Positions 43,003-51,951 of a DNA stretch of 64,000 nucleotides are shown in pieces. Below the pieces are notes generated by a model. That model saw nothing but the letters and a program-made list of their open reading frames with translations, searched no databases and had not been told where the DNA came from. This stretch comes from Bacteroidia bacterium (GTDB lineage: Bacteria; Bacteroidota; Bacteroidia; B-17B0; Aurantibacillaceae), in the NCBI GenBank assembly GCA_022841465.1, contig JALHRL010000016.1, positions 1-64,000 on the forward strand, written 5' to 3'. The position numbers and the translations under genes were made by a program. Numbering within the stretch: the stretch's first letter is position 1; the number at the start of each line of letters is the position of its first letter.

Positions 43003-45331
43003 TTTTCATTTTAGTTTTAGGTTTATAAATTATTAAAGGCATTTTTATTCTTAATTGTATGTTTCGTCCGGCTGCATCTGTATAATAGCGGAAACGATCG
43101 AGGTAATCGCGGTATACCGTATTTAATAAATTATTAGCGGCAATACTTATATTTAAACTTTGTTTTCCTAACTTAAATAAGGAGCCTATTTCTGCAGCAA
43201 CCAAACCAAACGCTTCGGGTGGCGGAGCAAAATCTGTTTGTGCAGGTACACGCCATTGTTTATTTACATACTGATAACCTGCTGCTACAAAATAACGATT
43301 ACCCGATACTTTAAATTGATAGCGCGCATTTAGTTCAAATCTATCTGAAGGCATATAAATTAAATAATCGTTAATAGTATAATTCCATGCTCTTAACAAC
43401 ATGGCTTTTGCCATTAAATTCCAATGATGGTTAATTACAAAAGTTGATTTTATATCTAAACCACTAATTCGGGCTTTAGCTTGCTCAAATGTAAAAACCG
43501 GGAAAGCCCCTTTAATGGTTAGTTCAGGATTAAGAGCCGGGTTCATGTAAATAAAATTTTGAAACTGATTATGATATGCAGTTACTTCAGCCTGAATTTT
43601 TTCGGTTTGAAAAATGCCGCTTAAAGTTGCATTTATAACTTTTTCAGGATTTAAACTTTCTCTTCCACGTTCAATAGCTCCCACCCCGTGATGAATTCCA
43701 TTACTATACAATTCATTAGGCGCCGGCGCCCTCCAAGCAGATCCAATGTTTGCGAAAGCATTAAAGTGTTTATTAGGTTTATAAATTGCTCCCACGTTCC
43801 AGCTAACATTATTAAACTTTAAATTAGGAGAATACAATTCATTGTTCTTATAAAAATAAGACTGCAAATATTTTTCATCGTAACGAACTCCTGCTTCAAA
43901 TTCAATATGTTGTTTAACGAATCGTTCTGTTGCAAACAAACCCCAAGTTTGACTGATATAATTAGGAATAAAAAATCTTCCCAAGTAATTATTAAACTGA
44001 TGCATGTAACTACCGCCAAACTGCCCTCTGAACGATTTGATATTATCGTGCTCCACAACTAAATCTGCAGTTTGCGTTTGAATACGGTAATCTAGCTCAG
44101 GCAAATTAAGCGCAGCCAGGGAGTCATTTAGTGGTTTATGTTTATCAAACTCTAAGCGTTTATTGTATTGATAAGCATATTGAAAGTTTAATCGCCATTT
44201 ATTTGTTAAATGAAAGTGGGTTTTACTTTTTATCAACTCATGTTCTATTTGCTGATTAGGCCTACCTATTTGATACGAAAATTCTGCCAAACTATCGGCG
44301 GGTTTTTTTAGCTCTAGTGCGTTTTTAAGGTCGGTTAAATTATGAATATGTGCGCTACTAAAAACACCCACTTTTGTATTAAACTGCGAATAATATACCT
44401 CCGTACCCCAATTTTTACGATGGTATGCCAAGGCGTAAGAAAAATTATATTCTTCTACTCCTGTATTCTTCATATAATAATTAGGAGTATGAATTGAACC
44501 TGCCTTTCTATACGTTCCTTGGGCTCGCCAACTGAAATTTTTTAATTTTTCAAATTTGCCTTGTAAAATTGCAGAGGCAATTCCCGATCGTCCATTGCTT
44601 GCCCCTACCATATTCACCTCTCCGGTTACTCCAGTGGTGTCGGGTAATTCAGGGGCTTCTACCAATACCACGCCACCAATGGCATCGCTACCATAGCGTA
44701 CAGCGTTAGCGCCTTTTATTACAGATAAGCGTGTGGCAATAAATGGGTCCACTTCCGGGGCATGCTCATTACCCCATTGCTGTCCTTCGTGTCTCACGCC
44801 ATTATTCACAATTAAAACTCTATAACCCTGCATGCCGTGAATCATTGGTTTTGAAATAGTACCTCCAGTATTTAAACTTGTAACACCTGAAACATTTTTT
44901 AAGGCCTCGCCTAAAGTAAGGCCGCGTGTTTTATCCAATTCTTCTCCGGTAATATCTGAACGCATTTGTGTTTGTTTCATTTCAATTCGTTTATCCATTA
45001 CATCTACTTCTTTTAACTCAAAGGCGCTATGCGGCAATTTAATTTTTACAAAAACATTTTTTATGAGATTCACTTTTATTAATGTGTCGCTGCAACCAAT
45101 GTGCTGAACAAATAATGAATAATTTGTGCTGCACAAATCACTAAAAACAAACTGACCATGACTATCGGTAGTTACAACTTTATTCATTGGCAAAAGTGTT
45201 ATTGCACAATCGGCCAGCTCGCTTCCGTCGTCTAAATCAATCACCTGCCCGCTTATTTTTAACGAACATTGCGATAATGTAATATGTGTAATTGCCACAA
45301 ATAGCAGCAACATGAAATGCTTTAAACGCAT
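42992..45331 (-). CDS. TonB-dependent receptor, probable metal uptake
   Basis: 779 residues. A signal peptide (about 1-20), a carboxypeptidase-regulatory-like domain (about 24-105), a plug domain (about 120-235: GLTLGEALKNVSGVTSL, IHGMQGYRVLIVNNGVRHEG, GANAVRYGSDAIGGVVLVE) and a complete barrel. The plug, with its HEGQQWGNEHAPEVDPF segment, resembles zinc or copper receptors of the ZnuD type. Flanking His/Cys-rich and Cys-containing lipoprotein genes in the same operon support a metal cargo. The exact metal is not determined. Confidence 0.85.
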   Translation of the reverse strand: MRLKHFMLLLFVAITHITLSQCSLKISGQVIDLDDGSELADCAITLLPMNKVVTTDSHGQFVFSDLCSTNYSLFVQHIGCSDTLIKVNLIKNVFVKIKLPHSAFELKEVDVMDKRIEMKQTQMRSDITGEELDKTRGLTLGEALKNVSGVTSLNTGGTISKPMIHGMQGYRVLIVNNGVRHEGQQWGNEHAPEVDPFIATRLSVIKGANAVRYGSDAIGGVVLVEAPELPDTTGVTGEVNMVGASNGRSGIASAILQGKFEKLKNFSWRAQGTYRKAGSIHTPNYYMKNTGVEEYNFSYALAYHRKNWGTEVYYSQFNTKVGVFSSAHIHNLTDLKNALELKKPADSLAEFSYQIGRPNQQIEHELIKSKTHFHLTNKWRLNFQYAYQYNKRLEFDKHKPLNDSLAALNLPELDYRIQTQTADLVVEHDNIKSFRGQFGGSYMHQFNNYLGRFFIPNYISQTWGLFATERFVKQHIEFEAGVRYDEKYLQSYFYKNNELYSPNLKFNNVSWNVGAIYKPNKHFNAFANIGSAWRAPAPNELYSNGIHHGVGAIERGRESLNPEKVINATLSGIFQTEKIQAEVTAYHNQFQNFIYMNPALNPELTIKGAFPVFTFEQAKARISGLDIKSTFVINHHWNLMAKAMLLRAWNYTINDYLIYMPSDRFELNARYQFKVSGNRYFVAAGYQYVNKQWRVPAQTDFAPPPEAFGLVAAEIGSLFKLGKQSLNISIAANNLLNTVYRDYLDRFRYYTDAAGRNIQLRIKMPLIIYKPKTKMKNEK

Positions 45332-45374
45332 TTTGCTTTTTAAAATAAATTAAATAGAAGGTTGGTAGTTAAGA

Positions 45375-45722
45375 TTAAGCTACAACCGGGGGTGCTCGGG
45401 AAGGAAGATTACATACAGAGAATGAGCATTCTTTGTTTTCATTTATTGGAAGTAAACTTGTAGAAACCGTAGCTACAATTTGCGTAATTAATACTAAATC
45501 GGGTATAAAATAAACCGGTGTATTTATATCAAGAATATCACAATTTATATGCGCCTCTTCTACGTGAGTTCCAAGATGCGCGTGGTTTACAAGGCAATAA
45601 TTATCTGCGGTGTCGTTATGATCGGCAAACAAATCATGCATCGTGTGAACAGGTACCATCACCCATCCAAAAACAAGAAGCATTAAACCTGCAAGATATT
45701 TATTAAAAGATTTCAATTCCAC
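45375..45722 (-). CDS. Small His/Cys-rich membrane-anchored protein (HYC_CC_PP-like)
   Basis: 115 residues from a GTG at 45722; the start is uncertain because a TAAATTTG box overlaps it, and an in-frame ATG at 45683 is possible. One N-terminal hydrophobic segment (LAGLMLLVFGWVMV) is followed by a His/Asp/Cys-rich stretch (HTMHDLFADHNDTADNYC, NHAHLGTHVEEAHINC) and a tail with CSFSVC and RAPP. The layout resembles small Bacteroidota proteins called HYC_CC_PP that precede TonB receptors. It probably binds a transition metal in the periplasm. It starts the operon that leads to the receptor. Confidence 0.65.
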   Translation of the reverse strand: MELKSFNKYLAGLMLLVFGWVMVPVHTMHDLFADHNDTADNYCLVNHAHLGTHVEEAHINCDILDINTPVYFIPDLVLITQIVATVSTSLLPINENKECSFSVCNLPSRAPPVVA

Positions 45723-45772
45723 AAATTTAAACTAAAAAACAATTATCACATTAAATTGTTGTGATTTTAACA

Positions 45773-45802
45773 TTGAAACACTGTTTTGCAACCATATCTT
45801 TG
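45773..45802 (+). promoter_or_regulatory. Promoter of the SDR gene, overlapping an imperfect palindrome
   Basis: TTG at 45773-45775, 19 bp, TATCTTTG at 45795-45802. The leader to the ATG at 45889 is about 80 nt. TTGAAAC (45773-45779) and GTTTTGCAA (45783-45791) form an imperfect inverted repeat inside it that could bind a regulator. Confidence 0.7.
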
Positions 45803-45888
45803 GTTTAAAAGCAGCATCTTAATGCCTACAAAGTAAAATAAACCTATAATTTCTTACTGAATTTAACTATTTAAAACAATATTAAAAA

Positions 45889-46662
45889 ATGAAAACAGCA
45901 TTAATAACCGGTGCAAGCAATGGAATTGGACTTGAATTGGCTAAACAATTTGCAGAGAACAAGATTAATTTAGTTTTAGTTGCGCGTAATGGAATTAAAC
46001 TTCATGAAATTTCGAATGAATTATCCAAAACCTTTAACGTTAAATGTTTTGTTATTGCAATAGATTTAAGTGATTACAATAATGCTGAAGAAATTTTCAA
46101 AATTTGTAAAAATGAAAATATTCAAATAGATTATCTCATCAACAATGCAGGCTTTGGTGACTATGGCTTTTTTTATGAAAGCGATTGGAAAAAACAATTA
46201 GAAATGATTAACCTTAACATTACTTCATTAACTTATTTAACGCATTTGTTTTTACCGGATATGGTTAAAAATAAAAATGGCCGTATTTTAAATGTTGCTT
46301 CTATTGCAGCTTTTTTACCCGGACCACTAATGAGTGTATATTATGCAACCAAAGCCTTTGTTCTAAGCTTTTCAGAAGCTCTAAGCAACGAACTAAAAGA
46401 TAAAAATATTACTGTTACAACTTTATGCCCCGGACCAACTGAAAGTAACTTTTTTAAACGGGCAGATATGGTTGATAGCAAATTTGTAAAAGGAAGGAAA
46501 TTACCGAGTTCCTCAGAAGTTGCCATTTATGGGTATAATCAAATGATGAAAGGAAAAAGAATTGCAATTCCTGGAATACTGAACAATTTAATGATAAATA
46601 TTTCTCGTTTTATGCCTCGCGGTTTAGTTTTAAAAACTGTAAGGATAGCGCAATCAAAATAA
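45889..46662 (+). CDS. Short-chain dehydrogenase/reductase
   Basis: 257 residues of the classical SDR family. The NAD(P)-binding motif TGASNGIG is at 7-14, NNAG lies near 86-89, the catalytic serine in NVASIAAF and the YxxxK motif in YYATKAF. The C-terminal part (GYNQMMKGKRIAIPG, RFMPRGLVLK) resembles the DltE/YqjQ-like subgroup. It probably reduces a carbonyl or oxidises an alcohol; the substrate is unknown. The gene stands alone with its own promoter. Confidence 0.88.
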   Translation: MKTALITGASNGIGLELAKQFAENKINLVLVARNGIKLHEISNELSKTFNVKCFVIAIDLSDYNNAEEIFKICKNENIQIDYLINNAGFGDYGFFYESDWKKQLEMINLNITSLTYLTHLFLPDMVKNKNGRILNVASIAAFLPGPLMSVYYATKAFVLSFSEALSNELKDKNITVTTLCPGPTESNFFKRADMVDSKFVKGRKLPSSSEVAIYGYNQMMKGKRIAIPGILNNLMINISRFMPRGLVLKTVRIAQSK

Positions 46663-46668
46663 CGTTAA

Positions 46669-46701
46669 CAAAAAAACCTTGAGGAATTAATCCCCAAGGT
46701 T
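46669..46701 (-). terminator. Terminator of the PUR-domain gene
   Basis: AACCTTG (46675-46681) pairs with CAAGGTT (46695-46701), with an inner GG/CC pair. On the minus strand the stem is followed by a T run (the A run at 46669-46676), so it mainly serves the minus-strand gene. Confidence 0.75.
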
Positions 46702-46747
46702 AATTAAATTAATTTCAACTTTTAATTAATTTCGAAAATATAAAATT

Positions 46748-47083
46748 CTAACTTCCTAAATCTTCAAAATTAACATCGGTTGATGAACTGCTGTTGCCTT
46801 CGTTTACCGGATGCTCAATTACTGGCGAATTTTCTTTTATATAATCTATCGCCTCATTAAATCCTTCTGTAAATTTTTCAAAGTCTTCTTTGTACAAAAA
46901 GATTTTGTGTTTTTCGTAAAAGAATTTACCATCAGCTCCAAATCTTTTTTTGCTTTCGGTAATGGTTAAGTAATACTCGCTACCTTTAGTGCTTTTCACA
47001 TCAAAAAAATAGGTACGCTTACCTGCTCTAACTGATTTTGAGAACAAATCTTCTCTGTCATTTTTTTCTACTTCGTCCGACAT
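46748..47083 (-). CDS. PUR-family (DUF3276) nucleic-acid-binding protein
   Basis: 111 residues. The single PUR repeat is recognised by FSKSVRAGKRTYFFDVKSTKGSEYYLTITESKKRF and the C-terminal EDFEKFTEGFNEAIDYI helix. The acidic tail (EHPVNEG... to DLGS) is typical. PUR-alpha-like proteins bind single-stranded DNA or RNA; this bacterial group is widespread in Bacteroidota and Spirochaetes without a settled role. Own transcription unit. Confidence 0.93.
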   Translation of the reverse strand: MSDEVEKNDREDLFSKSVRAGKRTYFFDVKSTKGSEYYLTITESKKRFGADGKFFYEKHKIFLYKEDFEKFTEGFNEAIDYIKENSPVIEHPVNEGNSSSSTDVNFEDLGS

Positions 47084-47219
47084 AGTTGCCTGTGTTTTAT
47101 TTCCGTAAATATTATAAAAAATAGATTAATTATTTCACTTGTTAATAATTCGTTTGTTTTGTTAATACCGTAAAAAGGTGAAAAATGCCTTCATTAAAAG
47201 AAAATGATAAAAATAAATT

Positions 47220-47942
47220 TTACTTACTTGCCCTGTAAATAGCTGCTATTCCGAAACTCAGACTTTGGTATGCCGCATCTTTAAAACCCAGTCTATCAAG
47301 AATTTCTACAAACTTCTCGTTATCAGGGAAGGCCTTTACGCTTTCGGGTAAATACGTATAGGCTCGTACATCTTTAGAGAAAATACGGCCAATAAAAGGG
47401 GTTACTTTGTTAAAATAAAAATAATACAGGCTTTTAATGAACCCGTTTCTTGGATTAGAAAACTCTAAAACCACTAATTTACCACCGGGTTTTAAAACTC
47501 TTTTTAAATTAACTAATCCTTTTTCCAGGTTTTCAAAATTTCTAACACCAAAGCCTACTACAATTGCATCAAAATAATCAGAAGCAAGTGTTAATGTTTC
47601 TGCATCGCCATACTCTAATGTGATGAGCTTTTCTAGTTGAGCCTTTTTAATTTTTTCTCGTCCAAACTTCATCATCCCTTCGCTAATATCAACACCAATT
47701 ATTTGCTTGGGTTTTAATTTGGCGCATTCCATTGCAAAGTCGGCAGTTCCGGTAGCAACATCTAAAATAGTTTTGGGTTTATGTGGAATTAAAAGCTTAA
47801 CACATTTTTTTCTCCAGCCTTTATGAATTCCCAAAGAAAGCAAGGAGTTTAAAAAATCATAACGGTAAGCAATGTTATCAAACATTTGCGCAACCTGCTC
47901 TTTTTTTGATTCTTCTGTTTGATACGGGGTAACTATTTTCAT
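47220..47942 (-). CDS. menG: Demethylmenaquinone methyltransferase
   Basis: 240 residues of the UbiE/MenG family. It methylates demethylmenaquinone to menaquinone with S-adenosylmethionine. Motifs are QMFDNIAYRYDFLNSLLSLG, the SAM-binding DVATGTADFA (about 62-71), LEYGDAETL and VVGFGVRNFENLEKGL, and RVLKPGGKLVVLEFS. Bacteroidota use menaquinone, so MenG is the better label; UbiE is its name in ubiquinone producers. It lies 41 bp downstream of the heptose kinase gene. Confidence 0.95.
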   Translation of the reverse strand: MKIVTPYQTEESKKEQVAQMFDNIAYRYDFLNSLLSLGIHKGWRKKCVKLLIPHKPKTILDVATGTADFAMECAKLKPKQIIGVDISEGMMKFGREKIKKAQLEKLITLEYGDAETLTLASDYFDAIVVGFGVRNFENLEKGLVNLKRVLKPGGKLVVLEFSNPRNGFIKSLYYFYFNKVTPFIGRIFSKDVRAYTYLPESVKAFPDNEKFVEILDRLGFKDAAYQSLSFGIAAIYRASK

Positions 47943-47983
47943 TCCTTTCCTCTGCTTTCTTTCCTCTGTTGCTTCAAAAAAAA

Positions 47984-49003
47984 TTAATGCTTAATAAAAT
48001 CTAACTTTAGTGCTTCTTCCAATAATAACTCTTTATCAATTGGCACCACACCAACTTGCTCACACACCAAACCGCCAGATAAATTTGCCAAAGCAGCGGT
48101 TAACACATCTTTACACTCTAAGGCTCTACACAAGGCAGCTACGCTAATTACGGTATCGCCGGCACCGCTAACATCGGCAATACTTCTTATATGTGCCGGA
48201 ATGTGTTCTTTTATTTTTCGGGAATTGGTAATTACGCCTTTTTCAGCCAAGGTAACCAAAGCTGTTTCAAATTTTTGCTTCACTCTAAAACTACTTATGG
48301 CTCTTTGCAACTCATTTATATTATCGGTAGAAATATCAATTTTTAAACCTTCTCTTAATTCTTTTAAGTTGGGCTTAAATAAACTAACACCTTTATAAGC
48401 ATTAAAGTTTTTCTTTTTTGGATCAACGCACGTTGGAATTCCTTTTTGTTTAGACAGCTCAACCACTTTTGCAATTAATTTTGGTGTAATTAAACCTTTA
48501 TTATAATCTTCAAAAATAATTACATCAATTTTTTCGTGTTGAATGATATAGGAAATTAAAGTAAGTAATTGACTTGTTTCTGCCTGGGTAATATCTTCTT
48601 CGGTTTCTTCATCAATACGTAACAATTGTGCTTTGTTTCCAATTACACGTGTTTTAACGGTTGTTGCTCTGTCTCTAATTTTTAATATTCCTTTTTGAGA
48701 GAGACGTTGCTTTTTTAATAAATCTAAAAAACTTTGCCCTTCTGCATCTACACCAACTACCGAACATAAAATTGGATTAGCGCCAAGTGCTTGAATGTTT
48801 AATGCAACGTTTGCAGCTCCGCCTAATCTAATTTCTTTTCCGGTTACAGAAACAATAGGAACAGGGGCTTCAGGAGAAATACGATTTACTTTTCCCCATA
48901 AATAACTATCTATCATTACATCGCCAATAATTAAAACATTTAAGTTGTTAAACGATTTAAATATTTCGCGGATGTGTTCTTTTTTAACGGAAAGTCTTTT
49001 CAT
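47984..49003 (-). CDS. rfaE1: D-glycero-beta-D-manno-heptose-7-phosphate kinase (RfaE1-type)
   Basis: 339 residues of the PfkB/ribokinase family. The N-terminal LIIGDVMIDSYLWGKVNRISPEAPVPIV segment, GGAANVALNIQALGA and the C-terminal SGAGDTVISV signature (catalytic Asp) identify the RfaE domain I kinase, which phosphorylates heptose-7-phosphate at C1 for ADP-heptose and LPS core synthesis. The nucleotidyltransferase half of the bifunctional HldE is absent here, as in many Bacteroidota. The aminotransferase gene upstream ends 13 bp before it. Confidence 0.9.
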   Translation of the reverse strand: MKRLSVKKEHIREIFKSFNNLNVLIIGDVMIDSYLWGKVNRISPEAPVPIVSVTGKEIRLGGAANVALNIQALGANPILCSVVGVDAEGQSFLDLLKKQRLSQKGILKIRDRATTVKTRVIGNKAQLLRIDEETEEDITQAETSQLLTLISYIIQHEKIDVIIFEDYNKGLITPKLIAKVVELSKQKGIPTCVDPKKKNFNAYKGVSLFKPNLKELREGLKIDISTDNINELQRAISSFRVKQKFETALVTLAEKGVITNSRKIKEHIPAHIRSIADVSGAGDTVISVAALCRALECKDVLTAALANLSGGLVCEQVGVVPIDKELLLEEALKLDFIKH

Positions 49004-49016
49004 CTGTCAAATAAAG

Positions 49017-50210
49017 TTAAGCTAGTTTTGCCAATGCTTCTTTCATGCGCTTTAACGCTTCGGTTAATTTTTCTTCGCTGGTGGCATATGAAAAACGGAT
49101 GTATTTATCATCACCAAAAGCAGCTCCGGGAACTAAAGCAACGTGTGCCTCATCTACTAAAAATAAAGATAGGTCGGTTGCATTTTTAATAGTATAATTT
49201 TTATACTTTTTTCCAAAATAATAACTCACTTCGGGGTAAACATAAAATGCTCCTTGTGGAACATTGGTTTTTAATCCGGGAATTTCTTTCATTAATTTTA
49301 AAACTAAATCACGTCGTTTTAAAAACGCCTGTTGCATGGGCTTAATGTAGGTATCAAAATCAAGCTCCATTGCTTTGTGCATTGCTTTTTGTGTAATGCT
49401 TGAAGTTGCCGATGTAAATTGCCCTTGCATTTTATCACAAGCCTGAGCAATCCATTTTGGTGCAGCTAAAATTCCTCCTCGCCATCCGGTCATTGCAAAT
49501 CCTTTTGATACTCCGTTAATCGTAATTACTCTATCCTTTATAAAATCAAACTGAGCAAAACTTTCATGTTTTCCAACAAAATTTATATGCTCATATATTT
49601 CATCACTTAAAATATAAAGTTCATCATGTTTTACTATTTCTTCTGCCAATGCTTTTAACTCACTTTTTGAATAAACACTTCCTGTTGGATTACACGGTGT
49701 GCTTAACATGATTAATCGTGTTTTTGGGGTAATAGCATTTGCTAATTGTTTAGGTGTAATTTTAAAATCAGCGTCAATTTCAGTATCAACAACCACTGGT
49801 ATACCGCCTGCTAGTTTTAAAATCTCTAAATAGCTTACCCAATAAGGGGATGGAACAATAACTTCATCTCCCGGATTGATTAAACATAATACAACATTGG
49901 CAATACTTTGTTTAGCTCCTGTTGAAACTACAATTTCTTCTGGTGTGTAAGTTAATTCGTTATCACGTTTAAACTTTTCGCAAATTGCTTGACGCAATTC
50001 AAGGTAGCCTGACACGTGAGTGTAGTAACTAAAGTTTCCATCTACAGCGTCTTTAGCTGCCTTTTTAATAATATCCGGTGTAGGAAAATCAGGTTCTCCC
50101 AAACTTAAACTAATGATGTCTATTCCTTGTGCTTTTAATTCACGGCTCTTTCTGGCCATTGCAATTGTTTGCGACTCGGAAATACTATTTACTCTATCAG
50201 ATAAACGCAT
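49017..50210 (-). CDS. Aspartate aminotransferase-type class I PLP aminotransferase
   Basis: 397 residues, fold type I. Motifs are SLGEPDFPTPD, YTHVSGYLELRQAI, STGAKQSIANV, STPCNPTGSVYS, LSDEIYEHINF, the PLP lysine in NGVSKGFAMTGWR and the substrate arginine in YIRFSYATSEEKL. This matches the Iγ aspartate aminotransferase group (AspC/AspB of gram-positive type). It transfers the amino group between aspartate and 2-oxoglutarate; some members also act as prephenate aminotransferases. Confidence 0.93.
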   Translation of the reverse strand: MRLSDRVNSISESQTIAMARKSRELKAQGIDIISLSLGEPDFPTPDIIKKAAKDAVDGNFSYYTHVSGYLELRQAICEKFKRDNELTYTPEEIVVSTGAKQSIANVVLCLINPGDEVIVPSPYWVSYLEILKLAGGIPVVVDTEIDADFKITPKQLANAITPKTRLIMLSTPCNPTGSVYSKSELKALAEEIVKHDELYILSDEIYEHINFVGKHESFAQFDFIKDRVITINGVSKGFAMTGWRGGILAAPKWIAQACDKMQGQFTSATSSITQKAMHKAMELDFDTYIKPMQQAFLKRRDLVLKLMKEIPGLKTNVPQGAFYVYPEVSYYFGKKYKNYTIKNATDLSLFLVDEAHVALVPGAAFGDDKYIRFSYATSEEKLTEALKRMKEALAKLA

Positions 50211-50223
50211 AATTAATAGATAA

Positions 50224-50231
50224 CAAATCTA
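50224..50231 (-). promoter_or_regulatory. Candidate -7 element of the aminotransferase gene
   Basis: The minus strand reads TAGATTTG, matching TAnnTTTG, 13 bases before the ATG at 50210. No -33 TTG at the expected distance. Confidence 0.45.
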
Positions 50232-50266
50232 ACAACAATTTTACTCTTTTTATCGCTAATATCAAT

Positions 50267-50298
50267 AAAAAATCCGCCCATGTGGAGGCGGATTTTTT
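50267..50298 (-). terminator. Terminator of the choice-of-anchor protein gene
   Basis: AAAAAATCCGCC (50267-50278) pairs exactly with GGCGGATTTTTT (50287-50298); the minus strand ends in a T run. It lies just after the stop of the gene that ends at 50317 on the minus strand. Confidence 0.9.
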
Positions 50299-50316
50299 GA
50301 TTAATCAAACTTAAAA

Positions 50317-51147
50317 CTATTGAATAGATATTAATTTTTGTAAAACCTGTTTACCATTTACGGATGTCTTTAAAAAATACACACCAGGGCTAACAGCAGA
50401 TGGAATTTTAACTACCTTCTTATTCAGCCCTTCATTTTGTTTTTCATCGTAAAAATTAGTGATTAATTGACCATTAATACTATATAAATCTAATGAAACC
50501 GATCCTGATTCTTGTAAATTATATGATAAATTCAAAATATCTTTGGTTGGATTCGGAAAAAAGTTGAATTCAACTAATTCCAATTTATTTTCATTTAAAC
50601 TACTAACAGTAGGAGAAGTTAAAGCAAGTGTTGCAGAAACAGGTAAATCGCCAGAAGTATTTCCATTTAAATTAACAGCGTTGCCGGCAGCGTAAATATT
50701 TACAGCTCCGGTTGATGGCGCAACCCATTCAAAAGAAAAAGAAGCAAAGCCAGTACCTGCCTTTGCAATTGTATGTACTGCATTTTGGCGACCATTTCCT
50801 GCCGTCATAAATTTCACTCCTGCTCCAGGATTTTGGATTGTACCAGCATTTGAATTACTGCTGTTTAATATTTCGCAACCAAATCCAAAATTATTAAATC
50901 CAATTGCCCCAACTATTACATTAACTGTATAAGTTTGACCAGGAATATAAGTGCTATTAGTAAATCCGGGAATGGCAGTAATTGTAGCTCCTGAAGCTAT
51001 GCTTACGCCACCAGAGTGACATTGATTACATGTTTGCTCACCGGGTGAACCAGTTTGTCCGGGAACGCCCGTGCTGGTAATAATAAAAGCAGTTCCGGTT
51101 AAAAACACAACAACTGCAGAAATCAATAAAAGTAGTTTTTTGTTCAT
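50317..51147 (-). CDS. Exported T9SS-sorted protein with a CxxCH motif (choice-of-anchor V-like)
   Basis: 276 residues. A signal peptide (about 1-24) precedes GSPGEQTCNQCHSGG (about 31-45). This CNQCH is a canonical c-type heme-binding motif; the same segment opens the choice-of-anchor V family. A Reelin-like beta sandwich follows (about 55-175: YIPGQTYTVNVIV, ASFSFEWVAPSTGAVNIYAAG). The C-terminal about 75 residues are a T9SS type A sorting domain (FNFFPNPTKDILNLSYN, LDLYSINGQLI, VYFLKTSVNGKQVLQK). It is probably displayed on the surface; whether heme is bound is unknown. Confidence 0.85.
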   Translation of the reverse strand: MNKKLLLLISAVVVFLTGTAFIITSTGVPGQTGSPGEQTCNQCHSGGVSIASGATITAIPGFTNSTYIPGQTYTVNVIVGAIGFNNFGFGCEILNSSNSNAGTIQNPGAGVKFMTAGNGRQNAVHTIAKAGTGFASFSFEWVAPSTGAVNIYAAGNAVNLNGNTSGDLPVSATLALTSPTVSSLNENKLELVEFNFFPNPTKDILNLSYNLQESGSVSLDLYSINGQLITNFYDEKQNEGLNKKVVKIPSAVSPGVYFLKTSVNGKQVLQKLISIQ

Positions 51148-51203
51148 AGTTTTAATTTTAAAGTAAATTTAACAATTCAATCTCTTATAACAAAACAAAT
51201 AAT

Positions 51204-51211
51204 TAAATTTG
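51204..51211 (+). promoter_or_regulatory. Candidate -7 element almost touching a start codon
   Basis: TAAATTTG matches the consensus and ends 3 bases before the ATG at 51215. If used, the message would be leaderless or start inside the gene. Confidence 0.35.
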
Positions 51212-51214
51212 TCT

Positions 51215-51949
51215 ATGATATATCTTAAAAACAATATCCGTTCAGCTTTGTTTTTTATCATGCTACCTTGTGTAATGTTAAGTCAAAACCCCACAGATAG
51301 TAAAACAAAAAAAGAATCAAAAAGTTCAGGTGTAGAGTTTGAAATGAAAAACTATAAGGGAGAACCTTCTGATAGAATTATACTGGAAGTAAATCATACC
51401 GGTTGGCTGAATATTCCTTCTAATATAAAAATGAGCTGGAAAAGTGTTGGTTTTAACGTTGCACTTATGTTTGATAAGCCTCTAGGAAAATCTAATTTTA
51501 GTTTGGGGTATGGCATTGGCTTATACAGTCATAATTTTCACAGTAATGCAGATTTTGTATACAGATACGACAGCATAAAAAAACACAACGTTACCGATAT
51601 GATTCCCAGAACAACGAATTATAATATCAACCGTTTTGGTCAAAAAATATTAGAAATACCCTTAGAATTAAGATTCAGAACAAAAACGCTTTATAAATTT
51701 AAAGTAATGTTAGGCGGAAAGTTTGGTTATGTAATTCAAGATTTTAGAAAGGTATTTGATGATACCGGAAAATTTAAAATTTACGACACTAAAAACATGA
51801 ACTACCTGCGTTATGGTGTAGTGTTAAGAATAGGTGTTGAACAAGTTTGTTTTACTGCATCTTATTATTTTAGTGAAGTTTTTAATAAAAATAGAGGTGT
51901 TAACGGAATTACGCCTTACTCTTTTGGAATTGCCATTATTCCTTATTAA
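51215..51949 (+). CDS. Putative outer-membrane beta-barrel protein
   Basis: About 244 residues from ATG 51215 (a TTG two codons earlier overlaps the promoter box). A signal peptide ends near VMLSQ. The middle and C-terminal parts have short alternating strands (VGFNVALMFDKPLGKSNFSLGYGIGLYSHNF, KFKVMLGGKFGYVIQDF, LRYGVVLRIGVEQVCFTASYYFSEVF) as in PorT/outer-membrane-barrel 2 proteins of Bacteroidota. The stop is 2 bp before the next gene. Function unknown. Confidence 0.72.
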   Translation: MIYLKNNIRSALFFIMLPCVMLSQNPTDSKTKKESKSSGVEFEMKNYKGEPSDRIILEVNHTGWLNIPSNIKMSWKSVGFNVALMFDKPLGKSNFSLGYGIGLYSHNFHSNADFVYRYDSIKKHNVTDMIPRTTNYNINRFGQKILEIPLELRFRTKTLYKFKVMLGGKFGYVIQDFRKVFDDTGKFKIYDTKNMNYLRYGVVLRIGVEQVCFTASYYFSEVFNKNRGVNGITPYSFGIAIIPY

Positions 51950-51951
51950 CT

